Source of the DNA: Trifolium pratense
Lineage: Eukaryota > Streptophyta > Magnoliopsida > Fabales > Fabaceae
Assembly: GCF_020283565.1 (NCBI RefSeq)
Contig: NC_060061.1
Coordinates: 46,227,362-46,291,361 of the forward strand
Length of the DNA stretch: 64,000 bases
Direction of reading: 5' to 3'
Below are positions 1 to 10,081 of this stretch, one piece after another; position 1 is the first letter of the stretch, and every line of letters begins with the position of its first letter. The notes under the pieces are model-generated. The model saw only the letters and a program-made list of their open reading frames with translations, was not told where the DNA came from and made no database searches. The translations under genes and the position numbers were made by a program.

Positions 1-2
1 AA

Positions 3-278
3 GTGTACATTGATGATGTGTTCAAAGTTGCCAATGTATGCCGCGTTTATGAGCATACATTCGAAGTGGTTCAAGGACAAATGTATTGGCCGACATACCA
101 AGGCCCGAAACTTTTTCCCCGTCCCGACATGAAAAGGGTCAAGAAAGGTCGTCCAAAAAAGTCCCGCATTAGAACCGAAATGGACGAATTCGGCAAAAAA
201 GAGCGCCTATGTGGTTTATGTAGAATGCCGGATCATAACAGAAATAATTGTCCTTATGTTGCGGGACCCTCGTCGTAA
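3..278 (+). pseudogene. C-terminal end of a Mutator-like (MULE) transposase, cut by the window edge
   Basis: The reading frame enters from outside the window, so only about the last 90 residues are seen. They carry the tail typical of plant MULE/FAR1-related transposases: a tyrosine-rich stretch containing VYEHTFEVV and WPTYQGP, a basic KKGRPKKSRIRTEMDE segment, and a CCHC zinc knuckle (C-x2-C-x4-H-x4-C, around CGLCRMPDHNRNNC) close to the stop. In the family this tail follows the DDE transposase core and SWIM zinc finger and is thought to bind nucleic acid. The visible part has no stop or frameshift, so whether the whole gene is alive cannot be judged. The convergent ORF at 569-904 and the palindromes at 1.1-1.3 kb may belong to the same element. 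Confidence 0.75.
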
Positions 279-568
279 CTTTTCCTTTTAATTTTATGTA
301 ATTTTTTTCCATGTTTGTTTATATAATGAATGAATGAATCCATGTTAAGTAATTTCTAATTTTTTTCTATGTTTATAATTGTCCACATTCATACAAAATA
401 ATTAAAATCACATTCATACGAAATAATTAGAATAAAATAAAGACTTACATCATTTTTAAGAAACTAAAATTCACGTACATAAACCATAAAATGAAGACTT
501 GCGTCATTCTTAATTAACCATAGTACATAAACCATAAAATTAAAAAATAAACCACGTACAACAACAAC

Positions 569-904
569 TTAACCACTTTTCTTTAAGGTCGCGTACAAAC
601 GATGTGGTTCATTTTCGTTTTCAACAAAGGAAAACATCAATTGCACTTCCAAATCACCTTTTAATTTGTACCAATATTTTGTTGTTGTAGCTTCGATGGA
701 GTCACTTGTGATGTCCGTGCATGAATTTAAATAAGCCATATGCTGGATTTGTATATGTTCATTGTTTTTTAACAAGAACATTTCTTCAATCTTATTCTTT
801 AAAGCTGCAAGCGAACTCAATTTGCTAATCGGTAACTTAAAATGTTCTTGGCGGCCTTCAAATTTAACAGAAAAATTATGGCAATCATTGGACGAAGATG
901 CCAT
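569..904 (-). CDS. Small PB1-like domain protein, probably the second gene of the adjacent MULE
   Basis: This is an uninterrupted 111-residue ORF starting MASSSNDCHNF. The pattern (FSVKFEGRQEHFKLP, then a helix SSLAALKNKIEEMF, then YWYKLKGDLEVQLMFSF) resembles the ubiquitin-like PB1 fold found at the N-terminus of many plant mudrA transposases, where a 'WYKL..D.DVQ.MF' block is common. Here it stands alone and points toward the transposase end at 3-278, as two convergent genes of one element would. The region upstream of its start (905-1270) holds four near-identical palindromes that could be terminal or subterminal transposase-binding sites. The fold assignment is by eye. It could instead be an unrelated legume-specific ORF. 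Confidence 0.45.
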   Translation of the reverse strand: MASSSNDCHNFSVKFEGRQEHFKLPISKLSSLAALKNKIEEMFLLKNNEHIQIQHMAYLNSCTDITSDSIEATTTKYWYKLKGDLEVQLMFSFVENENEPHRLYATLKKSG

Positions 905-1105
905 TATTTATAAAATAAAGAGAGTGAATAAGATAATAAAATGAATAAGATGAAGTTAGTTGAGTGAAAAATGAATGTGTGAGATGTGGTATTTATAGAA
1001 TGAGATAGTAGAAAAAATTTAAAAAATTTCAAACACAACTTTCTCTCCCTCCTAATGCAGCAAGCCACGCGCGCGTCTGGAAAAAACAACAAGGACCTGC
1101 ATAGC

Positions 1106-1266
1106 GCCATTCTGAATGGCTTGATGCATGTGTCATAGCGCCATTTCAAATGGCTTGATCTTGGGAAAAGCAGTCTGCTACAGGGGACACAGAAAAAACA
1201 GAAAAGCAGTCAATGTTGCCATTCAGAATGGCGCTATCACATGGCCATGGCGCCATTTCAAATGGT
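1106..1266. repeat. Cluster of four 15-bp palindromes (GCCATTYNRAATGGC type)
   Basis: Perfect or near-perfect palindromes with 7-bp arms occur at 1106-1120 (GCCATTCTGAATGGC), 1140-1154 (GCCATTTCAAATGGC), 1218-1232 (GCCATTCAGAATGGC) and 1252-1266 (GCCATTTCAAATGGT). They are usually preceded by 'AGC' or 'GC', giving a GCGCCATT context. They lie just upstream of the minus-strand ORF at 569-904. Confidence 0.75.
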
Positions 1267-1499
1267 GCTACTCAGTTGGTCTTCTGTCAGAGGTGCATTA
1301 CGGGAAAAAAAATTGTGAGGGGGGTATTACGGGAAATAAGAGAGGGAGAGGGGTATATTTTGGGAAAAAAATCTATTATTCATTCTCATATTCTCATGTA
1401 TCTTTGTCATTCTCATACGATACATCTTGTGACAACAATTTAAAGGTCAAATATATCTTCTGTTTTTTTAAGTTTGACGTTTATATCATATAAGTCATT

Positions 1500-2300
1500 T
1501 CCGTGTTTTTTGTTTCAACGTTTGCAATGTTATCTTTTTTCATCGAATTTTGTTTTTTTTAATGGTAAAGAGCTCAAAGTATTACATTCATGATAATGTT
1601 ATTGATACAATTTGGTACATTAGTAAAAATATGGGGAACTAGGAAAAGATGTAACCAACCCAGTTTGTTCCGTAAATATTTATTTTGGAATGTGCTTGGA
1701 ATACACAGTTGAGAGACGGTCTAGGGTAATATTTTTATTAGATTAAACATAATTTGAAATTTGGGGTTCATTAAAAAATTTCTTTTAGAAATTTTGAACG
1801 AACATGTCCGAAATCGTTTGATGCAGTTACGATGCATCCATACACATGATTAAAAATCACATTGTAATTGCGGTGTGTTGCAGTTATATATAGAAACTAT
1901 CGCATCAGTAATATTACAGCCGCTAGCAGGCAAGTCAGAAACTACAAATTAGCCTGATCCAATGACCCACCTCATGGAATCATATTTACCTCATCATATT
2001 TTTCACATAATCCCAATTCACTATGTCATAAGTATTGCTTATAAAAAAAAAAACTATGTCATAAGTCTTGCTAATATCTTTTTTCGGTGTCATAATGTGA
2101 AGAATGGAATGATTTTCAACAAACTTGGGTTGTTTTTGAAAAATACAATTTGGTAACAAGATTTTCATTCTATTCGCCAACATTTTTTAAGTTATTTTAT
2201 CAAAAAAATTACATAAAGTAATTGGATGAAAATCCTTCGTAGACATAGGATTATCCTTTTTTTAAAATGAGAACGATTTTTAATTAGGATCAATTAAGAT
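1500..2300. other. AT-rich intergenic DNA without a supportable gene
   Basis: Only short chance ORFs are present. Around 1830-1920 there is a short repeat with 'aattgcggtgtgttgcagt' that resembles a segment at 32.09-32.19 kb ('caattgcagt', 'gatgcagt'). No terminal repeats could be fixed. Confidence 0.4.
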
Positions 2301-2315
2301 GATATAATCATAAAT

Positions 2316-2430
2316 TCAGTTGGTAGAGACATTGCATTATATATGTAGGGGTGGAGTTCGAACCTCGATCATCCCATTTATCCACCTTAAGAGTAAAATT
2401 TCTAACGACTAGACTATTTTAAAAAAAATA
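2316..2430 (+). mobile_element. tRNA-derived SINE remnant
   Basis: A degraded pol III box A (CAGTTGGTAGAGACATTGCA) is followed about 35 bp later by a box B-like GGAGTTCGAACCTCGATC, then a CACCTTAAGAGTAAAATTTC tail that recurs at 23.5 and 39.6 kb. It ends in 'actagactattttaaaaaaa'. Confidence 0.6.
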
Positions 2431-2687
2431 ATATAACCACGGATAGCATAATATGGTAAGACACATATGAAACCCAACTTTCACGAACAGTTTTGGTAGT
2501 CGATCTTTTATTCATTTTTAGCACTTTCAAAGTGAAGGACGTACGTCACAAAAATATTAATATTTATAAAATTTAAATCACTCAGCAATCTTATGCTAAA
2601 TGCAAAAGAGAATAAATAAATAGTCAAATGCAACACTATTTGTCAAAAAAAAAAAATGCAACACTACTTTTATATAATATACTATAA

Positions 2688-3785
2688 TATAATATAGGGT
2701 AAATAGTGTTATACCCCCCTGCAAAATAGGTGAGTTTTGCGTTACCCCCTGCAATTTTTTTTTTTGAGATTACCCCCCTGCAATGTCAAGATTCCTTGCG
2801 TTACCCCCCTGGCTCAACAAGTGGACATATGACATGGACGAATCTTGACGTGGCATGACACGTGGAAATTAATTTATTTTTTATTTATTTTTAATTGCCA
2901 ACTCAGTAATTATTTATTTTTTAATTTAAAAAAAATAAAAAAAAAACTTTTTTTTTTAAAGAAACTTTTTTTTTATTTTCCGTAAAAAAAAAGTAGTTTT
3001 TTTTTATTTTTCCGTCAAAAAAAAAAACCCAACTTTCTATCTTCTTTCTTTCTATTTTCCGTAAAAAAAATGTTGTTTTTTTTATTATTATTAGTTGTTA
3101 TTATTATTATTATTGTATTTGCTATTATATATATATATAAAATGTATTATATTTTTTTTATATAATAACAACTTTTAGTAAAAAAAAAAAAAAATAACAA
3201 AACTTTCTTTTAAGTATGTTCGTAAAAATATAACAACTTTTAAGTTATTTTTTTTTCATTTTTTTAAGTAAAAAATAAATAATTACTGAGTTGGCATTTA
3301 TTATATAAAAAAAAATATAATACATTATATATATATATATATATAATAGCAAATACAATAATAATAATAATAATAACTAATAATAAAAAAAAAACAACTT
3401 TTTTTTTACGGAAAATAGAAAGAAAGAAGATAGAAAGTTGGGTTTCATTTTTTTTTACAGAAAAATTAAAAAAAAAACTACTTTTTTTTACGGAAAATAA
3501 AAAAAAAGTTTCTTTAAAAAAAAAGTTTTTTTTTTCATTTTTTTTAATTAAAAAATAAATAATTACTGAGTTGCCAATTAAAAATAAATAAATAATTAAT
3601 TAATTTCCACGTGTCATGCCACGTCAAGATTCGTCCATGTCATATTTCCACTTGTTGAGCCAGGGGGGTAACGCAAGGAATCTTGACATTGCAGGGGGGT
3701 AATCTCAAAAAAAAAAATTGCAGGGGGGTAACGCAAAACTCACCTATTTTGTAGGGGGGTATAACACTATTTACCCTATAATATA
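2688..3785. mobile_element. Long-TIR Mutator-type MITE, copy 1, with exact 9-bp target duplication
   Basis: The element spans 2697-3776 (1080 bp), starts GGGTAAATAGTGTTATAC and ends with the inverse. The flanks are an exact 9-bp duplication TATAATATA (2688-2696 and 3777-3785). The two halves are near-perfect inverse copies of several hundred base pairs: runs of CCCCCCTGCAA blocks, then ACGTGGCATGACACGTGG, then A/T homopolymers. It has no coding capacity. A second member of the family lies at 15935-16665. A 9-bp duplication is the hallmark of Mutator-like transposition. Confidence 0.85.
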
Positions 3786-3900
3786 ACACTTTTGAGCTCG
3801 TCAAAGAAATTGAAATATCATTGATACATAATTGAAATTGTGGGGGACATTTAAAAAGTACTAACATTATTTTTTTATTTTTTTTTAATTTATCATTTTT

Positions 3901-4421
3901 TTAATACCCTCTATCACTAAAACGTTCCATGCATAAACATTTGTAATAAATGCAATACGGAATTAAAGGTTTATGACATGCCATTGTTTCACAATCATCG
4001 TCCTGTTCACAAGACCATGGCTGCTTAACTACAATATCAAATAAAAATAAGGACTGTTAGTTGTCAAATATTGTGTATATCGAGTGCAGATCCTCTACGG
4101 TGATATATTTATGGATGTGCTTTGTTATAGATCTCGGTCATTCAATTTTTTTTTCAGTCATATGAATGGTGTGATATAAAAATAAAATAGATGGCTGAGA
4201 TGTCACCGTAAAAAAACTTGTTTTTTTTTTTACAGACCGTAGAAAAACTTTATATGAGTTGTATATCATATAAAAGAAAAATTGAAAACAATGTGAAAAA
4301 ATTACTTACCAGCTGGCCTTAAGACGCCATTGGTTACGACAAGAAACATGGAAATACAGATTATCAAAGTATAAATAAACTTGAGAAGTTTAATCATATT
4401 ATTTTTTCCTTTGCATGCCAT
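3901..4421 (-). CDS. NCR-type (nodule-specific cysteine-rich) secreted peptide, two exons, intact
   Basis: Exon 1 is 4310-4421 and exon 2 is 3901-4028. The 281-bp intron has donor GTAAGT and acceptor TTGTAG in matching phase, giving 79 residues. Exon 1 encodes a hydrophobic signal peptide (core IKLLKFIYTLIICISMFLVV) of the kind conserved across legume NCR peptides. Exon 2 encodes a short mature peptide with six cysteines spaced C-x5-C-x4-C-x7-C-x4-C-x1-C, and ends RFSDRGY. The signal-peptide exon plus cysteine exon architecture is the classic NCR gene structure. NCR peptides go through the secretory pathway to symbiosomes and drive terminal differentiation of rhizobia; that role here is inferred from family. 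Either the ATG at 4421 or the in-frame ATG nine codons in could be the start. A TATATATA box lies about 55 bp upstream. The intron carries a small insertion absent from the paralogue at 6.8-7.2 kb. Confidence 0.8.
4083..4250. mobile_element. Small MITE-like insertion inside the NCR intron
   Basis: Aligning the intron with the paralogue's intron (6.93-7.05 kb) shows extra DNA here. It begins near GCAGATCCTCTACGGTG and ends near CACCGTAAAAAAAC...ACCGTAGAAAAAC, with inverted CTACGGTG/CACCGTA motifs and mirrored 'gatctcggtcatt / atggctgagat'. Boundaries are approximate. Confidence 0.5.
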
Positions 4422-4473
4422 CGATTGAAAATTGTTTAATTATTGTATAACTAAAAACTCTATAACTTATTAA

Positions 4474-4483
4474 CTATATATAA
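4474..4483 (-). promoter_or_regulatory. Putative TATA box of the intact NCR gene
   Basis: On the minus strand an AATTATATATAGTTAAT stretch lies about 55 bp before the upstream ATG. In the paralogue the aligned stretch is shortened to AATTATAGTTAAC, so the TATATA core is lost there. Confidence 0.4.
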
Positions 4484-5086
4484 TTAAATAGATCCCAGCA
4501 CTTTCGTGTTGAATTAAGTCTATCATAATATTGTAATTTTTGTTAAATGTCTCTAAGATATATCAAAGTGTCATGTTTATTTGATAAGTTCATTGGTTCG
4601 AACACTTAAACCTTAGTAAGAATCTCACATATTAAAAATCTTGGTGGCGATCAATGGTAACTATTTCTTTTATTATAATTTTCTATTTTAGCCTTTCACA
4701 ATTTATAAGAAAATAATCCAAAATGATTAATAATTGTGATGAATTATAGAGAAAAAAAATTAATATTGTAAAAATAATGCATTTAAGAGGTGACAATACG
4801 TTAGTTTATAAAGAGTCGTGTTAACTTGTACTCTCCAAGCATTAGTTAAGGAACTAAAAACAAATAACACTTTTATTGAAAAGAACATCTATTTTTAAAA
4901 ATATTGACTACATATGTTTCAAGATAATTATACCATATTGGTTTCTTCTAAACTATATCCCTTCATAATTTGGGGTATTTACTTATCAACCAATGAAAAC
5001 AAGTCACATGCATGTGAAATAAAAGTTGGTTACTAGTTAGTTGTGGGTACCATATTTAAATCTACTCATGTGGCTTGTTCTCATTG

Positions 5087-5900
5087 CACTACAAGAAAAC
5101 AAGGGTTTATTGAGGGACAAAAGCCCTCAATAATGCACAAAATTCGCCACAATTGCATGCATTATTGGTGGCTAAGGACCCTCTGGAAAATGCTCGCCAG
5201 TAATGTTTATTGGCGATCCAGGACCGTCAATAATGTTATTGACAGCCTGCAGCCGCCAATAATGCACATGGAAGAATTGGAAGGCAACGAAAAGACAACG
5301 ACATTTGTGGCGGCCTGCAGCCGCCAATAACGAGGGTGAATTCCTAGCGGCATGCAACCGCCAATAATGTGCGGCGAATTTAAAAAAAAAATAAATTTAA
5401 TTATTTAAAAATCAAATTAATTTTTAAATAATTAAATTATTTTTTTAATTTAGAGTTTTAAATATTTAATTTTAAAAAAAAATATACTGCATAATAAATA
5501 ATTAAAAAATATTAAATATAATGTTATTTTGACAAAAAATATTAAATTTAATTAAAAACACAATATAAATACTTAACATAAGCATAATTAAACATAACAA
5601 TAATATTGTCATTACAACCAAGCATAATTAAACATACCATCACAAAAAAAATAAAAATTAAACATAATAAATTGTCATTGGGTTACAACTAATTAAATCA
5701 AAAGATAATTAAAATTACATCATGATTATCATCGATTCAATATTCGTCACTTGGTCGGTCAGGCTGAGTTTGTGGTTGTTTTCCCTTGCCGCTGTATGTT
5801 GGCTCGCGCGGCCTCCCTTGGTCTCGGTCTCGGCCTCTACCTACCTCAATTATTCTTACTAGGGGGAGTGGGTTCGGTCGCACCAAAGGCGCCAAAGGTC
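5087..5900 (-). mobile_element. CACTA (En/Spm-type) transposon end with a putative C-terminal coding remnant
   Basis: CACTACAAGAAAAC at 5087 matches the plant CACTA terminal repeat. It is followed by subterminal repeats built on GCCAATAATG/CATTATTGGC, at least six copies in both orientations to about 5370, then AT-rich DNA. On the minus strand 5737-5890 reads an Arg/Gly-rich tail (VGRGRDRDQGRPREPTYSG...) ending SDEY-stop, which would be a C-terminus transcribed toward the CACTA end. The second terminus (CTTGTAGTG) was not found in the following 2 kb, so the element is truncated or disrupted. Confidence 0.6.
5400..5735. other. AT-rich stretch inside the CACTA remnant
   Basis: Long A/T runs and the repeated motif 'aagcataattaaacata' (about 5580-5640) are seen. 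No gene is supported. Confidence 0.4.
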
Positions 5901-5915
5901 GCGCCACAGTAGAAG

Positions 5916-6278
5916 GTGAACCAAAAGTACAAATATGCAGTTGTCCTACTAACTGGTAACAGGATTTCTGAAACATATTTCGCTTTAGAAGGTGAACCGT
6001 CATGTAGAGATAAACTAATGTGCCTCGGATGGGTGAACCGCAACCATTTCATGCAAGTAACATTAAAATCGGACAGTCCAATACCTCCAACCATTCAAAT
6101 GTGGGTGCGACACCATTTGAAATCTGCTGACAATTGGCAGAGTAGATATGTTCATTGTATGGAAAAATACACCAAACTAAAGCTTACTCACGATGGACCG
6201 GTGGTTCGAGATAAAATTAAAGTGCTATACCCCTTGACGACGACAGTGTTGCAAACGATTTTGGCCGCCCCTACCTAG
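5916..6278 (+). pseudogene. OTU-like (cysteine protease) C-terminal fragment from a MULE/FAR1-type gene
   Basis: The fragment is open for about 120 residues. It matches the end of the OTU-like domain that occurs in plant MULE-derived genes: YAVVLLTGNRISETYFAL, then LMCLGWVNRNHFMQVTLK (the NHF histidine corresponds to the OTU catalytic His), then PIPPTIQMWVRHH and a conserved W..RY. No upstream catalytic Asp/Cys segment is present, so this is a detached fragment and not a working protease. Family recognition is from memory and moderately sure. Confidence 0.55.
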
Positions 6279-6279
6279 T

Positions 6280-6598
6280 GTCTTAAGATTTTGGGTAAAA
6301 GTATGGTGTCAAACCCACTTGTTAAGTTGTTCTTAATTTCAATGTGAATGATCCCCAATTGTCATTGTAATCCAACAGAAAATGGATTTCGTTTTTATAA
6401 TCTTAATATAATCATCCCCTTTATCTAGAAACTTGTAATATTGCTCTTGTTCAATAATCTACGAAACACATAAAAGTTTGGCTTTTGACGAAATAAATAA
6501 TAAATTTGACGTAAAACATAACATAGTATAGTATAATATAATGAAAATTAAATTAATATTTTAGAATTACAATTAACAATTATATTTAGAGCATATGA

Positions 6599-6635
<37 letters not shown>

Positions 6636-6810
6636 GATAAAATTAAACTAATAAGAAGTATTAAAAAAATTAAAAATTAACAAATAATAAGTTAAGTAAT
6701 ATATCAATCTAATAAATAAAAAATTAAATTATATGTATGCAGTTTGGTTCGGTTTCGATCGTTTTTGAAAAATTAATTCAAAATCCAATCTAACAATTTT
6801 TACAAAAGGA
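6280..6810. other. AT-rich spacer with a (TAA)n microsatellite
   Basis: A run of 'aat/taa' repeats lies at about 6599-6634. Nothing else is supportable. Confidence 0.5.
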
Positions 6811-6813
6811 GAT

Positions 6814-7168
6814 CTAAGTGACATCTTTGTTTACACTATCAATAGAGAACGCACGTTTCACGCAGTCACAATTAGAAGAAATGCACTATCAATAGAGAAC
6901 GCACGTTTCACGCAGTCAAATAAAAATAAAAGACCGTTAATTACTATAGGTAGTCAAATATTGTGTATATGGAGTATAATTATTATTTTTTTTGGGAAAA
7001 ACAGTATATGGAGTATAATATAAAAGAAAATTTAAATATAGTGTGAAGAAATGACTTACGAGATGGCGTTCTGAAGCCATCGAGTACAACAAGAAATATA
7101 GACATAAAGATTATCAAAGTATAAATAAACTTGAGAAGTAGTTTTGTCATATTTTTTCTCATTTGCAT
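6814..7168 (-). pseudogene. Broken NCR-type peptide gene, paralogue of 3901-4421
   Basis: Exon 1 (7060-7168) encodes a signal peptide almost superimposable on the intact copy (core KLLLKFIYTLIIFMSIFLVV) with a GTAAGT donor at the same place. The intron aligns with that of the intact gene up to about 6919. After that the acceptor and the first three cysteine positions are missing. A 35-bp sequence occurs twice, at 6834-6868 and 6884-6918 (50-bp spacing), in their place. What survives of the mature end reads C-ISSN-C-D-C-VKRAFS... and stops at 6814-6816, matching the C-x4-C-x1-C end of the family. No splice choice I tried joins exon 1 to this frame. Its TATA region has also lost the TATATA core. 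Confidence 0.7.
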
Positions 7169-7169
7169 G

Positions 7170-7742
7170 CAATAAACTGAAAATCGTATGATTATTTTAT
7201 AAGTAAAAACTCTATAGTTTGTTAACTATAATTAAATAGATCCTAGCACTTTCGAGTTGCAACAAGTCTATCACATGAAATTCTTGGTGATGATCATGTG
7301 GTAACTTTTTCTTGTATTATAATTTCATTATATTTTTATTATTTCTATTTTAGCCTTTCAAAATAGGCAAGAAAAAAAATCCCAAACCATTAATAAATGT
7401 GATAAATTATGAAGAAAAAAAATTAATTGTAAAAATAATGCAACGAACAGGTAGCAACAAATTAATTTATAAATTCAAATTTCCATTGGATAATATTTTT
7501 TTTCCAAAATTATGGGATAAAATTTTGGTGACGCATACTCCATCTTTTTGATAATTTAGATGTATTTATCCAACAATCGACGAGAGCAAACCAGTTAAAT
7601 AGATTTATATGTGGTGTACACTTTTTAGCTGTATATATATACAATGAAATCAGTTAAATAATGAAATCAATGATAACAAAAATTCTAATGGACTCTCTCT
7701 CCAGGTAATTCTAACAAATTAGTTATGGTAAAAATCATGTGT
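7170..7742. other. Flank duplicated with the NCR gene, then AT-rich spacer
   Basis: Sequence from about 7190 to 7450 resembles 4430-4800 (for example 'attaaatagatcc[ct]agcactttcg' and 'agcctttcaaaat[at]...aagaaaa'). The two NCR genes therefore arose by duplication of at least about 0.6 kb. No further gene is seen. Confidence 0.55.
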
Positions 7743-9770
7743 CATCTTTCTTGAGTAAACTGTCAAATATCCCCTGAAATTTTGAAATTCGTTAAATATT
7801 CCTGAAATTTAGAAATAGACAAATATCCTCCTAAAATTATAAAATGTCAATCAAATTGCCTCCTGATCCGTTAACTCCGTCTATTTTGATGACATGGCTA
7901 TGAACTGAGTATGTGGCACTACCAGTCAGAGTCCACGTCACTCGGATTGATTGCCACGTCATAGGGAGGTATTTGACCAAAATTTGCAACAAATATACAA
8001 TTTATAACGGTCAAATACCCCCTAAAATTTATAACTTATTGTCAAATACCCCCTGAAATTTACTATTATTGTGCAAAACCCACCCTGTAATTTGAAAAAT
8101 AAAGCAAAATATAGCAATCTCACCTGTAATGCAATCATAACACAAACTATACTTATTCTACAACATACTAATATAATCATTCTTCAATTGTCATAACAAC
8201 GGGACAATCCGATAGTAATTCCCAAATTGCACAAGTCTTCAAATTACATCCAAAGTACATGTGTTACTACTTCAAATGACATACAAAGTAAGTCAATCTC
8301 AAATTTCATCCAAAAGACATAAGTTACTACAAGTCTTAAATTTACATCCATAATAAGCCAAGTTCAAATTACATCCAAAAGACATAAGTTACTGGCTTTT
8401 TCTAATATGAAATAGCAAGGGATGTCTTTCATGGTGCACAACAATATTTTAACAGTTAGATTTACAGACACACCAAATCTTATTGTAGGTCATCAACACT
8501 TGATTTTTTCCCTTTTCTTTCTCCATCGTCTCAAGCCTCAACCCACAGGCCACAGGAGAAGTCTCCATCTTCCATAATCATTGTGCGATGCTTCACCAAC
8601 TCTTATTCTACTTGCATATGTCCTTTTCATTTCTCATTAATTTCATTTATCAAAATCTCAATGCTTTTACTTAATTAATTAACTTCATTTTTTTTTTTTG
8701 GCCATAAGTGTTGAAACTTAAATGAGTGTTCATAGACATAGGGAGAGAAAACGATGAAAATAGTTCTCCGAATTCCGGCGATTTTGGAACTGATTTTTAA
8801 CATGGTGGTTGCCGCTAAAAGTTCTCCGATCATAAAATATATTTAGGGGTTTCGTTGCGGATATCAAGGGGTAGAAAACTGCCAGTCTGGTTTCTCCATA
8901 TGTGGCCAACGGTGGCCGGAAAATAAGAGACAGCAGCGGTTGGGTTTTTTTAAATCTGTGTAATCTGAAATTTATTTGAGTGGTTTCGTAGAGGAGGAAG
9001 AGATAAATTTAAGTATTGCTGATTTCATGGCTAAATAAGTAATGAGACTGATGAGAAGCCCAAAGGTGGATGCCGACGGTCATGGTGGAATGAATTCTGT
9101 AATGCGAGAGGATAGAGAACTGTTTTTCGGTGGAAACAAATAATTAATTAATATATTTAATACATACAGCACATGATAATATCATGTGAACTATTTTGAT
9201 CCAACGGAGGAAATAGGTCTTCCATGGTGCAAGATATGAGTGACTTATGCACCGTAGACGCTGCCTAAGTTACTACAGGTCTTCAAACTACATCCATAAT
9301 AAGTCAAGTTCAAATTATCAAAATATAAGTTATCATGTTGGAACATGATGAAGAAATATGGAGGGAACTTGGTATTGAAATAAACACATATGTAAGAACC
9401 ATTATAGTGTGAATTGAAAAAAGACTCTTTGAGTCCCACATTGGAAAAATCACACTACTTGGTAGTGTTTATATACCACAAGGTGGCAACCCAAGGGTGT
9501 GCCCGTCCGGCCGGCTCGTTTCGGGCTTGGGTGATATATTAATTTTTTAATACTAAGAAAAAGAAATTTTTTGAATTTAAATTTCTGTACGCGACTCAGC
9601 CAATAATTTGTTTCTTTGCCAATTTTGAAAATTCGTTTTCCTATTTTTTATAAACTCAATAAACCGTTTTACAACATATCAAAATATATCTTAAATACTT
9701 TCAAAATAAAGTAGCTCTTTTAATAGCCAAATTCTTCAAATTATGTTTGCTTACTACTTAGGATAAGAAG

Positions 9771-10075
9771 GGTAGACAACTGGTCCTCTGAGTCCATAAG
9801 TCTTTTCCTATAAAGAGTAATATAATAAAGCAAATTAGATTAATCTCTATAAAGTAAACCAGACATTCAAATATGTAATTGCAAAAAATCATATTATTCT
9901 TTTAGTATTAATACCTTCTGTCTATGTCCAGATGTTTCAGCTATGTTTGGTACCTCTTGAGACAATTCTTGAACAGGCCCAGATTGTGATAGTGGTATTT
10001 CATCTTGAGGTTGTCCCTCTTGCACCTCGGGTGGATGAGGTTGAGCTTCTCCCTCTTGAGGTTGAGGTTATAAAA
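9771..10075 (-). pseudogene. Possible captured or residual coding exons inside the Mutator-like element
   Basis: On the minus strand about 9911-10075 reads openly with a Pro/Gln/Glu-rich sequence (PQPQEGEAQPHPPEVQEG, later VPNIAETSGHRQ) before a possible donor AAG|GTATTAATAC. Further on, after TTTATAG, a short open stretch reads KTYGLRGPVVYPSYPK and stops. Amino-acid composition and codon order look coding, but the parent gene is not recognised and the reading frame upstream is interrupted by the nested hAT element. Confidence 0.35.
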
Positions 10076-10081
10076 CGTCAG

